A stretch of 64,000 bases of DNA, taken from positions 62,001 through 126,000 of the forward strand of contig CAWDRV010000004.1 of the NCBI GenBank assembly GCA_963804825.1, in the 5' to 3' direction. The position numbers were made by a program, and so were the translations under genes. The notes under the pieces were generated by a model, which was given only the letters and a program-made list of their open reading frames with translations, ran no database searches and had not been told where the DNA came from. Below, in pieces: positions 21,386 through 29,326 of this stretch; position 1 is the first letter of the stretch, and each line of letters begins with the position of its first letter. This DNA comes from JBKQVT01 sp963804825. GTDB lineage: Bacteria; Planctomycetota; Planctomycetia; Pirellulales; Thermoguttaceae.

Positions 21386-22509
21386 GGACGGCAGCCCTCC
21401 CTGGCGCCGAGGGAAATCGGGACCGGCGCCTCGCCGGGCGTTGGTTTCCCGGCGTCTGCGCACCGGGGAAACGACTCGTGCGACATCGGGATGAAACCCG
21501 GCCGGCGCTTGGTGTTCTCGTAGACCCTCCAGAGATAGGCGCCGGTCACGCCCATCCCGAGCAACTGGCAGGAGGTCGAGAAGAAGATCGACAGGATGAT
21601 CGGCGTATAGCCGGGCACCGGGATGGCCCCGAGGGCCCAACTGACCAGAATGACCGCCATGGCCAGGACGCACAGGACCAGGCCCACCGACCCCACGATC
21701 ATCAACAACATCAGCGGCAGGTCGGTGAAGGAGCAGATGCTGTCGAACATGTAGCGGAGTTTGCGGCGGAAGGTCCAGCCGCTCTTTCCCTCGATGCGCG
21801 GCAGCCGCCGATAAGGCACGTGCTTGCGGCGGAAGCCCAGCCAGAGCACCTGGCCGACGAGCGACGTGTTCGATTCCTCCAGCGACAACAGGGCGTCGCG
21901 CACGTGGAGGTTGCAGCCGAAGGCGTCGATCCCGCCGACCGGCATGTCGCGCTGCACCAGCCTCCGGTAGAGGCCCCAGTACAGGTTGGCGGAGAGCTTG
22001 CTCAAGGCCGGATCGTCGCGATCGGTCCGGACCCCCAGCGCGATGTCGATCGGCTCCGTGCTCAACGACCGGAAGAATTCGAGCACTAGGGTCGGGGGCT
22101 CTTGAAGATCGGCCGCCATGACCGCGAAATACGGCCCGCGCGCCACCGACAGCCCCATGCGAATGGCGGAAAACGAGCCGAAGTTCCGGGAGAGCGAAAC
22201 CAGTTCCGCCGAGAAGCCGCAGCTTGGGAGCCTCTCGCGCAGGACCGCCTGCGAACGGTCCGGGCTGCCGTCCACGACAAAGACGACTTGCAGCCGCCCG
22301 CCCAGCCAGCTATTCATCTCCCGCAGCGTTTCCAGCAAGCGCGGGACCGTTTCCTCGTTCTTATAGATGGGAATGACCAGCGAGTAGAGGGTCGCCGGGC
22401 AGGCGCGATCGCCGGCGTCGCGGCCGGCAGTCGCGACGCTCCGCCGCCCGTCCGGTCCCAATGCGGCCGCTGTGGTCTCAGCACACCACTCGGATTGCAT
22501 CGCACACAT
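21382..22509 (-). CDS. GT2 family polyprenyl-phosphate glycosyltransferase (GtrB/ArnC-like)
   Basis: A 375-residue GT-A enzyme. 'LYSLVIPIYKNEETVPRLLE' begins the nucleotide-sugar fold, Asp80 lies in 'VVDGSPD' and Asp134 in 'AADLQEPP', the usual metal and nucleotide positions. Residues about 245-315 give two membrane spans ('LPLMLLMIVGSVGLVLCVLA' and the segment after 'GYTPIILSIFF'), followed by 'GAYLWRVYENTKRRP', the classic C-terminal motif of enzymes that load a sugar onto undecaprenyl or dolichyl phosphate. It overlaps the DegT gene upstream by 32 bp and the WxcM gene downstream by 4 bp (ATGA), so translation is probably coupled. The exact sugar is not shown; the neighbours suggest a 3-amino-3,6-dideoxyhexose. 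Confidence 0.88.
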   Translation of the reverse strand: MCAMQSEWCAETTAAALGPDGRRSVATAGRDAGDRACPATLYSLVIPIYKNEETVPRLLETLREMNSWLGGRLQVVFVVDGSPDRSQAVLRERLPSCGFSAELVSLSRNFGSFSAIRMGLSVARGPYFAVMAADLQEPPTLVLEFFRSLSTEPIDIALGVRTDRDDPALSKLSANLYWGLYRRLVQRDMPVGGIDAFGCNLHVRDALLSLEESNTSLVGQVLWLGFRRKHVPYRRLPRIEGKSGWTFRRKLRYMFDSICSFTDLPLMLLMIVGSVGLVLCVLAMAVILVSWALGAIPVPGYTPIILSIFFSTSCQLLGMGVTGAYLWRVYENTKRRPGFIPMSHESFPRCADAGKPTPGEAPVPISLGAREGCRP

Positions 22510-23647
22510 AGTCGATCTCGCTGGGAGTCATTTCCGGGAAGCAAGGGAGCGTGAGTATCTCGCCCTGGGCCGCTTCGGTCTCGGCAAGGCCCACCGCGCG
22601 CCATGCCTGGCCGGCCATGGCGGGCTGGCGATGGTCGGGCGTCGGATAATGGACGGCCGTTGCGATTCCCCGCTCTTGCAGCCGCCGCCGGACCTCGTCG
22701 CGGCGGGCATGCCTTCCGACGCACAGATGGGCGACGAAGTCCGGCCCCGGAACGTGCGGCAGGCGCAGGCCCGTCCCCGCGGCGGCCTCGCGGTACCGTC
22801 CGACAATGGCGCGTCGCCGCTCGTTCCAAGCATCCAGGTGCGGGAGCTTTCGCCGCAGGATGGCGGCCTGGAGTTCGTCCAGCCGGCTGTTGCGCCCGCC
22901 CGGCAGCGCGGCGTGGTACTTCTCGGCCCAGCCATACTGGCGGAGCATTCGGGCGCGCCGGGCGTAATCGGCGTTGTCGGTGACGATGGCCCCGCCGTCG
23001 CCCAGGGCGCCGAGGTTCTTGGTCGGATAGAAGCTGAAGGCGGCCAGGGCGCCGAGGCTGCCCGCGCGGCGGCCGCCACGCATGGCGCCGTGCGATTGGG
23101 CACAGTCTTCAAGGATGGGAATGTCGCGTCCGGCCAAGACGGCGCGGACCCCTTCCACGTCGGCCATCTTTCCGTACAGGTGAGTCACGACCACCGCCTT
23201 CGTCCGCGGTCCCAGGGCTTCAGCGACGGACGCCGGGGAAACCGTCAGCGAGCGGTCGATGTCCGCGTAGACCGGCACGGCACCGAGGATGCGGCAGGCC
23301 GACGTGGCATAGCCTCCGGCGTTGGCGGCCGTGATCACCTCGTCGCCCTCGCGACAGCCGACCGCGCGCAGGGCGATCTCCAGCGCGTCGGTCCCGTTGG
23401 CCAGGCCGACGGCGAAGCTGCATTGGCAGTAGGCCGCCCATTGGATTTCGAACTGGTCGTGCTCCCGGCCCATGATGTACCAGCCGCTTTCCAGGGTTTC
23501 CCGGACCGCGGCTTGGATCTCGCCGGCCAGCGCAACGTACTGTCGCCTGGCGTCGTTCAGCGGCACGCGCATGGCGACGGCCGGAATCCTCGGGAATTGG
23601 TGCGCGGCGCAAAGGCCAAGCCCGGAGCGGTTTGCTTCGCCATCCAT
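22478..23647 (-). CDS. DegT/DnrJ/EryC1 family sugar aminotransferase
   Basis: A fold-type I PLP enzyme of 389 residues. Lys210 in 'FSFYPTKNLGALGDGG' is the expected Schiff-base lysine and 'ILEDCAQSHGA' (Asp181) is the cofactor-nitrogen partner. 'LANGTDALEIALRA' is the family substrate and phosphate region. It would aminate a 3-keto-6-deoxy nucleotide sugar such as the product of the WxcM-like isomerase in the same cluster (FdtB/QdtB-type). The longest frame starts at 23647. An internal ATG at 23572 ('MRVPLNDARRQYVALAGEI') fits the family N-terminus better and may be the real start. First gene of the minus-strand surface-sugar cluster. Confidence 0.88.
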   Translation of the reverse strand: MDGEANRSGLGLCAAHQFPRIPAVAMRVPLNDARRQYVALAGEIQAAVRETLESGWYIMGREHDQFEIQWAAYCQCSFAVGLANGTDALEIALRAVGCREGDEVITAANAGGYATSACRILGAVPVYADIDRSLTVSPASVAEALGPRTKAVVVTHLYGKMADVEGVRAVLAGRDIPILEDCAQSHGAMRGGRRAGSLGALAAFSFYPTKNLGALGDGGAIVTDNADYARRARMLRQYGWAEKYHAALPGGRNSRLDELQAAILRRKLPHLDAWNERRRAIVGRYREAAAGTGLRLPHVPGPDFVAHLCVGRHARRDEVRRRLQERGIATAVHYPTPDHRQPAMAGQAWRAVGLAETEAAQGEILTLPCFPEMTPSEIDYVCDAIRVVC

Positions 23648-23832
23648 GCTAGCCTCGTGTCGTGTCGGCAGTGGCCGGCCGGTTTCAAGAAAGGGTTCCT
23701 TCCCACCGCCCTCCTGTGCGGAAGCAGTTTACTTGGCGGGAAGGAAACGAGTCAAGACGAGTTTAACGCACCCACTCCAGAGGGGAAGGTTGCGCTTTGC
23801 CGGAAGGAACCCAGAGGAATGTGGCCTGTCGG

Positions 23833-24738
23833 CTATTCGCTCTCGGCGAAGGAACGGCGGTAAGCCGACGGCGACTGGCCGACCAACTTGCGGAAGCAGG
23901 CGTAGAAGCGCGCCGGGGACCCAAAACCGCTCTCCGCGGCAATGTGGTCGATGGTCCCCTCCGTCGTCACCAAGAGTCGTTGGGCGTGACTCACCCGGTG
24001 ATGCATCAGGAACTCGTGGAGGGTCATGCCGCTGAACTTGCGAAACACGCGCATCGCGTAAGCCGGGGCCATGCGGACGGCCTGGGCAATGTCGTCGATC
24101 GTCAGCGGCTCGCGGTAGCGCGTGGCCACGAGGGTCGCCATCCGCTCGAAACGGCCGAGCGTTCCGCGAGAATGGGGAATCGCTTTTGCGTCCGACGGCA
24201 ACGGCTTCCGCCGAGCCAGGTCGACCGCCAGGCGGCGCAGCCGGCCCTCGGCCTCGAGCAGCACGACCGAACGCAGTTCTTTCGAGTCGTCGTCGAGCAG
24301 GCGAACCCAGTTCTTGACCAGCTCCAAGTCAGCGGCGGGTCGGCCGCCCGGCGGGTCGATCAAGATTTCTCCCGCCAGCAGGCGACGCATCAGCAGGGGC
24401 GGCAGCCCCCACTGGAGCACCCACGGCAGCGGAAGATGGATTCCGTAAGCCCAACCGCCGGGCGTCGTTTCAATCGGTCCATGCGGGTGGGCCGCCCAAA
24501 ACACGACCAAATGATTCGGAGGCAACGTGATCCGTTGGGCGCCGAACATGGCCACCACGGGATGATGTTCGTTCACGCTCACTTCGATGTCGTCATGGAA
24601 ATGGAGACGGCGGAAGGGCACCTTGGCTTCGGCACGACCGACAAAACCTCCTCGCAGGTGATCCAACTCGACCGGCAGAATGGGCCGCGCGCCGCCGGCC
24701 GGCCGAAACGTCTTGCGATCTTTGCGGTTCGCCGACAT
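23833..24738 (-). CDS. AraC family transcriptional regulator
   Basis: A 301-residue regulator with an N-terminal cupin sensor (about residues 30-110, 'FRRLHFHDDIEVSVNEHHPV') and a C-terminal double helix-turn-helix (about 200-295, 'EPLTIDDIAQAVRMAPAYAM' then 'DHIAAESGFGSPARFYACF'). The 'GFGSPARFYACFRKLVGQSP' stretch is the conserved second HTH and PROSITE-type core. It is the last gene of the minus-strand sugar catabolic run (28712-23833) and most likely senses a sugar intermediate to activate it. Target sites are not recognisable by eye. Confidence 0.9.
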   Translation of the reverse strand: MSANRKDRKTFRPAGGARPILPVELDHLRGGFVGRAEAKVPFRRLHFHDDIEVSVNEHHPVVAMFGAQRITLPPNHLVVFWAAHPHGPIETTPGGWAYGIHLPLPWVLQWGLPPLLMRRLLAGEILIDPPGGRPAADLELVKNWVRLLDDDSKELRSVVLLEAEGRLRRLAVDLARRKPLPSDAKAIPHSRGTLGRFERMATLVATRYREPLTIDDIAQAVRMAPAYAMRVFRKFSGMTLHEFLMHHRVSHAQRLLVTTEGTIDHIAAESGFGSPARFYACFRKLVGQSPSAYRRSFAESE

Positions 24739-24801
24739 GCCGCCCTATTCCCACGATGATTCTCATGGGCGACCGTTCACGGGGCTCGTTCCCATGAACG
24801 G

Positions 24802-25614
24802 TTACGCCGGGGGCTGCGAGGATGCCCTCCTGACGCTCTCCATGGACAAGTCCATGCATTCTCGCCGCGTCCGACGGGTATTATAGACGCCCACGCTGCA
24901 ATAGCCATTGTATCCGATCTCCGAGAGCCGGCCAAGAAATCCGCGCGTGGGCCAGTGTCCGGCGCCCAACACGTCGCGATTCGTCTCGGAAAGATGCACG
25001 TGCGCCAAAATATCCCGGATGCCGCCGAGCGGCGCCAGAACGTCCTTCTCTTCGATATTGACGTGGAACGTGTCGATCATCATGCGCACGCTCGGAAGGT
25101 TCAGGCTTCGGACCAGAGCGGCCGCTTCGGCGATCGTGTTGTGAAAGCCGACCTCGCCGTGGTTGACCGGTTCGAAGGCGATCGTCGCCCGCTTTTCAAC
25201 GGCATATTCACCCACTTCTCGAAGGGATTGCCGAATCCGGGCCTCGCCGGCCTGGCGATTCGGTTCATCGCCGAGTCGTCCCTGGAGCGAGCCGAACACG
25301 ATCACGGCGCTCCATCGCGACGCCAGGTTGACGAACGATTTCAGAAGCTCGACCGTTCGACGCCGGACCGTTTCATCCGCCGTGCAGAGGCAATTGCCGC
25401 GGCTGTAGTAGGTCGAGCCGGTCTGGAAGGCGCACATCGCATAGCCCGCCCGCTCGAACGACCGGCGGACGCGGTCTTCGTCGAACAGCGAGGGATCGGC
25501 GATTTGCAACTCGACGGCGTCGTAGGCGGCCTGCCTCATCGAGGCCAGGTCGCCGTCGAACTCGTTCCAATCGCTGTACGTCGACGGATCGGGCAGGACG
25601 TAGCTCAGTTGCAT
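24802..25614 (-). CDS. Sugar phosphate isomerase/epimerase (AP endonuclease 2-type TIM barrel)
   Basis: A 270-residue TIM-barrel protein of the xylose isomerase-like superfamily. 'YDAVELQIADPSLF' marks the second strand, 'IAFEPVNHGEVGF' carries a metal-binding Glu, 'VRMMIDTFHVNIEEKD' a metal-binding Asp/His, and 'LAHVHLSETNRDVLGAGH' the conserved His of the barrel. Enzymes of this group isomerise or epimerise keto-sugars or inosose-type compounds. ATG at 25614 gives 'MQLSYVLPDPSTY'; the frame is open further upstream but only as antisense-like read-through. It follows the SDR gene by 5 bp. Substrate not predictable; the context suggests a uronate, ketose or deoxy-sugar. Confidence 0.85.
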   Translation of the reverse strand: MQLSYVLPDPSTYSDWNEFDGDLASMRQAAYDAVELQIADPSLFDEDRVRRSFERAGYAMCAFQTGSTYYSRGNCLCTADETVRRRTVELLKSFVNLASRWSAVIVFGSLQGRLGDEPNRQAGEARIRQSLREVGEYAVEKRATIAFEPVNHGEVGFHNTIAEAAALVRSLNLPSVRMMIDTFHVNIEEKDVLAPLGGIRDILAHVHLSETNRDVLGAGHWPTRGFLGRLSEIGYNGYCSVGVYNTRRTRRECMDLSMESVRRASSQPPA

Positions 25615-25619
25615 GGGCG

Positions 25620-26432
25620 TTAATCCCTCCGCGGCAGGCTGGCGCCGCCGTTGACCAACAGCGTGATTCCCGTGATGTAATCCGACTCGTCGCCGGCCAG
25701 GAACAGGAAGGCGTCGGCACACTGCTCGGGAGTGCCGAACTCGCGCAACGGGATGGCGGCGGTCGCCCGGGGACCGAACTTCGGGTCGGTCTCGTAGCAG
25801 ATTTTCGACAGCCCGGCCAGGACGATGCCCGGCGCCATCACGTTCACGCGAATGCCGTGGACGGCCAGTTCCTGGGCCATGGCGCGGGCCATCAGCGCCA
25901 GCCCCGCCTTGGCCACCCCGTAGCAGCAGCCCTCGGGCCAGGGCAACTCCTGGACCCACGAGCCGTTGAAAAGGATCTTGCCGCGGACGCCCCGCTCGCA
26001 ACCGGGTCTTTTGATCGGTTCTTGCTTGACCATGATCCGCGCCGCCGCCTGGCCCACGTGAAAATTGCCGGTGAGGTTCAAGTCGAGGTGCGCCTGCCAC
26101 TGGTCGGGCCGGATGTCCAGGAACGGGCCGTTCTCGACCATGGCCGCATTGCCGATCACCACGTCGATTCGCGGATGACGCCGCAACACCTCTTGGAACA
26201 TCGCGTCGATCGACGGCCGGTCGCCCGCGTCGCAGCGGAGATATTCGATCGTGCCGACGCCGGTTTGGGTCGCCTTGGCGATGAGCGATCCTTCTTCGAG
26301 GGTTTTTCGGCCGGTCATGACGACCCGGGCCCCTTCTTCGCAGAGTCGGCGGCAGGTGGCCCGCCCGATGTCGCCGTATCCGGCGGTCACCACGATCACT
26401 TTTCCGGTTGCACGTCCTGGGGCGAGTTTCAT
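25620..26432 (-). CDS. SDR family oxidoreductase
   Basis: Short-chain dehydrogenase of 270 residues. 'VTAGYGDIGRATCRRL' is the Gly-rich NAD(P) loop with one Gly replaced, 'RCDAGDRPS' binds the adenine, 'VIGNAAM' stands for the usual NNAG strand, and 'CCYGVAKAGLALMARAMA' has the catalytic Tyr-x3-Lys. 'RVNVMAPGIV' and 'FLFLAGDESDYITGITLLVN' are typical C-terminal motifs. ATG at 26432 overlaps the stop of the MFS gene (ATGA), and the isomerase gene starts 5 bp after its stop. With those partners it probably oxidises or reduces an imported sugar or sugar acid. Confidence 0.88.
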   Translation of the reverse strand: MKLAPGRATGKVIVVTAGYGDIGRATCRRLCEEGARVVMTGRKTLEEGSLIAKATQTGVGTIEYLRCDAGDRPSIDAMFQEVLRRHPRIDVVIGNAAMVENGPFLDIRPDQWQAHLDLNLTGNFHVGQAAARIMVKQEPIKRPGCERGVRGKILFNGSWVQELPWPEGCCYGVAKAGLALMARAMAQELAVHGIRVNVMAPGIVLAGLSKICYETDPKFGPRATAAIPLREFGTPEQCADAFLFLAGDESDYITGITLLVNGGASLPRRD

Positions 26433-27825
26433 GGCAGTTCCTTTGTTCGAGGTGAAGACTTGGTCCAGGACGCCCCCAGTTCTTCCAGGGTGCGGCCTTT
26501 GGTTTCCGGCACGACGATCAGCGAAAACAGAAACGCCGCGGCCGATATGACTGCGTAGATCCAAAAGGCCATCGCCGGCGTGCCCAGGTGGATCTTGAAG
26601 TAATCCACCATCGGGGGAAAGCAGAACGTCGCCAGGGATGCCGCGGTCCAGACGCACACGGACGCCACGCCCATCGCTTTGCCGCGCAGCCGATTGGGAA
26701 AAATTTCCGCCATAATCAACCAGGTCAATGGGGCTACGCTGACCATATAGGCGCCCATGACAAGGGCCATTGTGAAAATCACATACATGCCGGGCGCTTG
26801 CCTGTGAAACAACACGCCCACGACGGCCATTCCCACGGTCATTCCCAGCGTGCCCAGCAACAGAAGCGGCTTTCTGCCGAGCCGATCGACCGTCGCCAGG
26901 GCAATGATCGTGCAGACCACATACCACCCGCTCATCATCATGTTCAGGAAAATGGCGTCGCTCTTATTGGGATATCCTGCGTCCTGAAAAACGGTGGGCA
27001 TGTACATGGTCAAGATGCTTGCACCGGTAATCTGTTGGAACACCGCAAGGGAGCAGGCGATCAACAGGGCGAATCGCAACCCGGGCCGCAACAGTTCTCG
27101 CCACCCTCCCTCTTCCCGGGCGGACGCCAAGATGTCGTGCATTTCGGACTCGGCGTGTTGACGCCCGTCGATCAGCGCCAACACGTCCATCGCCTCTTGC
27201 TGCCGGTTGTTCTGTGCCATCCAACGCGGGCTTTCCGGCACCAGCAGCAGGCCGACGATGAAAATGGGCACCGGCGCCGCATTCGAGGCCAACATCCAAC
27301 GCCAGTGTCCCTCCAACGACAGAGAATACGCAACGACCGCGGCGCAAGCCAAGCCGACCACGATCGCCAATTGGTTCACCGTCACCAGCGCCCCGCGGAT
27401 GCGCGGCGGCGACACTTCGGCGATGAACATGGGGGAAACGACGGACGCCAGCCCGACGCCGACGCCGCCCAAAAATCGAAACAGGTCGAATTCGAGGATG
27501 TTGGTCGGCAGCGCGGATCCGATCGAGCCCGCGGCAAACAGCAGACCGGAGAAGATGAGCGTCGGCCTGCGCCCCAACGGTCGCTGAGCGTGCCGCCGAG
27601 CAGGGGACCGGCCATGCAACCCAACAACGCGCTGGCCATTGCAAATCCAACCCCATACGGCCCCAGGTTGAACTCTTTTTCCAAAAAGAGCTTCGCTCCG
27701 GAGATGATTTGCAGATCGTAGCCGAACAGGAAGCCACCCACGGCGGCTACCGTTGCGATCAAGCAGACCAAGTACGGTTTGCGGCCGTCTTGCACGTGGT
27801 GTTCGGCAACCGATGGATGATCCAA
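26429..27825 (-). CDS. MFS sugar-porter family transporter (frameshifted)
   Basis: A 12-helix sugar/proton symporter type of about 465 residues. The N-terminus is 'MDHPSVAEHHVQDGRKPYLV', then 'GGFLFGYDLQIISGA' (helix 1 motif), 'GGTLSDRWGRRP' (loop 2-3 signature, restored across the frameshift), 'VPESPRWMA' after helix 6, 'QQITGASILTMYMP' in helix 7 and 'VPETKGRTLEELGA' at the end: the full sugar-porter set. One G appears to be missing from a run of G near 27583, between the Trp-Gly and Arg-Arg of the signature. Its stop overlaps the SDR start. Inferred job: uptake of the sugar handled by the adjacent dehydrogenases and isomerase. Confidence 0.9.
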
Positions 27826-27921
27826 GTCCCCGATTCTCCCGTCATTTCAAAACGGTAAAAAATGCTGAACCCCGGCCACTGCGTCTGCTAAACCGCAAGC
27901 GTGCCGCCGGCCGTCACTTCC

Positions 27922-27949
27922 AATCCCTAATCCCCAATCCCTAATCCCT
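27922..27949. repeat. Four tandem heptamers AATCCCT
   Basis: AATCCCT, AATCCCC, AATCCCT, AATCCCT follow one another directly, ending one base before the stop codon of the minus-strand SDR gene (27951). On the coding strand this reads as AGGGATT units. It resembles a telomere-like microsatellite, but four copies carry little statistical weight. A fragment of the REP hairpin (AAACCGCAAGC) lies about 35 bp away. Confidence 0.5.
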
Positions 27950-27950
27950 C

Positions 27951-28712
27951 TCATCGTCCCATCCAGCCGCCGTCGACCACCAACACGTGACCGTCCACGT
28001 AGTTGCTGGCGTCGCTTGCCAAAAACAAGAGCGGGCCGACAAGATCCGCGGGTTGCCCCCAACGGCCCGCCGGAATTCGGGATCGGATTTGCGGCTCGCG
28101 CACGGGGTCGTTGACGATGGCCGCGCACATCTCCGTATCGAAATACCCCGGCGCGATGGCGTTCACGTGGATGTTCTTGGCTGCCCATTCGTTGGCCAAG
28201 GCCTTCGTCAGTCCTGCAACGCCGTGCTTGGCGGCCGTGTAGGCCGGAACGGTCCAGGCGCCCTGGAAGCTTGACAAAGAACCGATGTTGATGATCTTCC
28301 CGCCGCCCTGCCGCTCCATGACCTTGGCCGCCTGTTGACACAACTCGAATACGGCGGTCAACATGAGGCTGAGGATCGCGTCCCACCGGGCCAGGTCGAA
28401 CTCCATCGCCGGCTGCCGATGCTGAATGCCGGCGGAATTGACCAGGATGTCGAGCCGGCCGAAACGTTCGACGACCCGATCGACCAGCCCGTTGCGTTGG
28501 GATCGATCGGCCAGGTCGGCCTGGAAGTAGGCCAGTTCGGCGCCGAGCGAATCGATCCTGTTTCGGAGTTCATCGCAGTCGTCGGCGATGTCGATGCAGG
28601 CCAATTTCGCGCCGGCGGCGGCCAGTCCCTCGCTCATGGCCAGCCCGAGCCCGCGCCGGCCGCCGGTCACCAGGGCCACACGGCCCGAGATGTCAAAGAG
28701 GTTGCTGGTCAT
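27951..28712 (-). CDS. kduD: SDR family oxidoreductase, KduD-like
   Basis: A 253-residue SDR. 'VTGGRRGLGLAMSEGLA' is the cofactor loop, 'ILVNSAGIQHRQPAMEF' the NSAG strand with the 'GIQ.R.P' signature common in 2-dehydro-3-deoxy-D-gluconate 5-dehydrogenases. 'YTAAKHGVAGLTKALANEWA' carries Tyr-x3-Lys and 'HVNAIAPGYFDTEM' the following motif. KduD acts late in pectin/uronate breakdown. ATG at 28712 gives 'MTSNLFDISGR'; an in-frame start 42 bases upstream is less likely. It heads the minus-strand catabolic run. The gene symbol is a family-level guess; gluconate 5-dehydrogenase is the main alternative. Confidence 0.82.
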   Translation of the reverse strand: MTSNLFDISGRVALVTGGRRGLGLAMSEGLAAAGAKLACIDIADDCDELRNRIDSLGAELAYFQADLADRSQRNGLVDRVVERFGRLDILVNSAGIQHRQPAMEFDLARWDAILSLMLTAVFELCQQAAKVMERQGGGKIINIGSLSSFQGAWTVPAYTAAKHGVAGLTKALANEWAAKNIHVNAIAPGYFDTEMCAAIVNDPVREPQIRSRIPAGRWGQPADLVGPLLFLASDASNYVDGHVLVVDGGWMGR

Positions 28713-28858
28713 ACTTCTGATCCTGGAAGAAAATCGGCCTCGGTCCTTTTCCACTCAAAAGCTCCCCTCTCCCTTTGGGAGAGGGGCCGGGGGTGAGGGC
28801 ATTTGGGGCCGCATCGCAAGAATGACTGTTTTCTCGCAACCTGCCCTCACCCTAACCC

Positions 28859-29265
28859 CAATACCGTTGAATTAGTCGTAAGTATCTTGTTGCCAATTGG
28901 TTATGAATCGCCACTGTCCGTCAGTCCCGGAGGGACGGTTGACAATAGCCCAGCACTTCAGTGCTGGGTGAGCAGTTGAAGCAAACGTTGCGTCAGTCCC
29001 GGAGGGACGGTTGACAATAGCCCAGCACTTCAGTGCTGGGTAAGCAGTTGAAGCAAACGTTGCGTCAGTCCCGGAGGGACGGTTGAAGTGGGGCGATTTC
29101 GCCGGGCCTCAATCGTCCCTACGGGACTCCATGAAACCCTTCCCTGCCCATGATCCCAGCAGTAAACTGCTGGGCTATTATCAATCGTCCCTCCGGGACG
29201 GAGACCCGCGGCCAACACAATAACTACTTGAAAATAAACAACTTGCGACTATTTCAACGGTATTG
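28859..29265. mobile_element. 407-bp MITE-like element with 25-bp terminal inverted repeats and 10-bp target duplication
   Basis: The left end (28859-28883) starts CAATACCGTTGAA and the right end (29241-29265) finishes TTCAACGGTATTG. The two 25-bp ends match as inverted repeats at 23 of 25 positions. Both sides are flanked by the same 10 bp, ACCCTAACCC (28849-28858 and 29266-29275), as expected for a target-site duplication, and removing element plus one copy restores the interrupted REP arm. No open reading frame for a transposase fits inside, so it would need a transposase in trans. The interior carries a second REP family, partly as 72-bp tandem repeats. Confidence 0.75.
28919..29084. repeat. 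72-bp tandem repeats inside the MITE-like element
   Basis: Units start at 28919, 28991 and 29063, a period of exactly 72 bp. The first two are complete and nearly identical; the third diverges after about 22 bp. Each unit holds the palindromes TCCCGGAGGGA and CCCAGCACT-TCA-GTGCTGGG. An inverted counterpart of the same motifs lies near 29156-29206. The same REP family appears at 51134-51210. Confidence 0.8.
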
Positions 29266-29326
29266 ACCCTAACCCTCTCCCGGAGGGAGAGGGGACAACC
29301 GGATTCGCTCTTTTGAGACAGTTCTT

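Larger units (their letters stand above)
28764..29294. repeat. REP doublet split by a mobile element
   Basis: Arm 1 (28764-28801) begins CCCCTCTCCCTTTGGGAGAG and ends GGTGAGGGCA. Its inverted partner is arm 2, which starts TGCCCTCACCCTAACCC at 28842-28858, is interrupted, and continues TCTCCCGGAGGGAGAGGGG at 29276-29294. Joining the two halves of arm 2 across the 407-bp insertion restores a full-length inverted copy of arm 1, about 40 bp away from it. This is the usual layout of REPIN doublets. Confidence 0.8.

Noticed and set aside
27500..27825. Programmed ribosomal frameshifting in the MFS gene
   Set aside because: The junction is a plain G run with no slippery heptamer and no stimulatory structure, and similar shifts occur in many unrelated genes here.
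28919..29206. CRISPR array
   Set aside because: The repeated units are adjacent and of constant 72-bp period with no unique spacers, and there are no cas genes; they are REP units.
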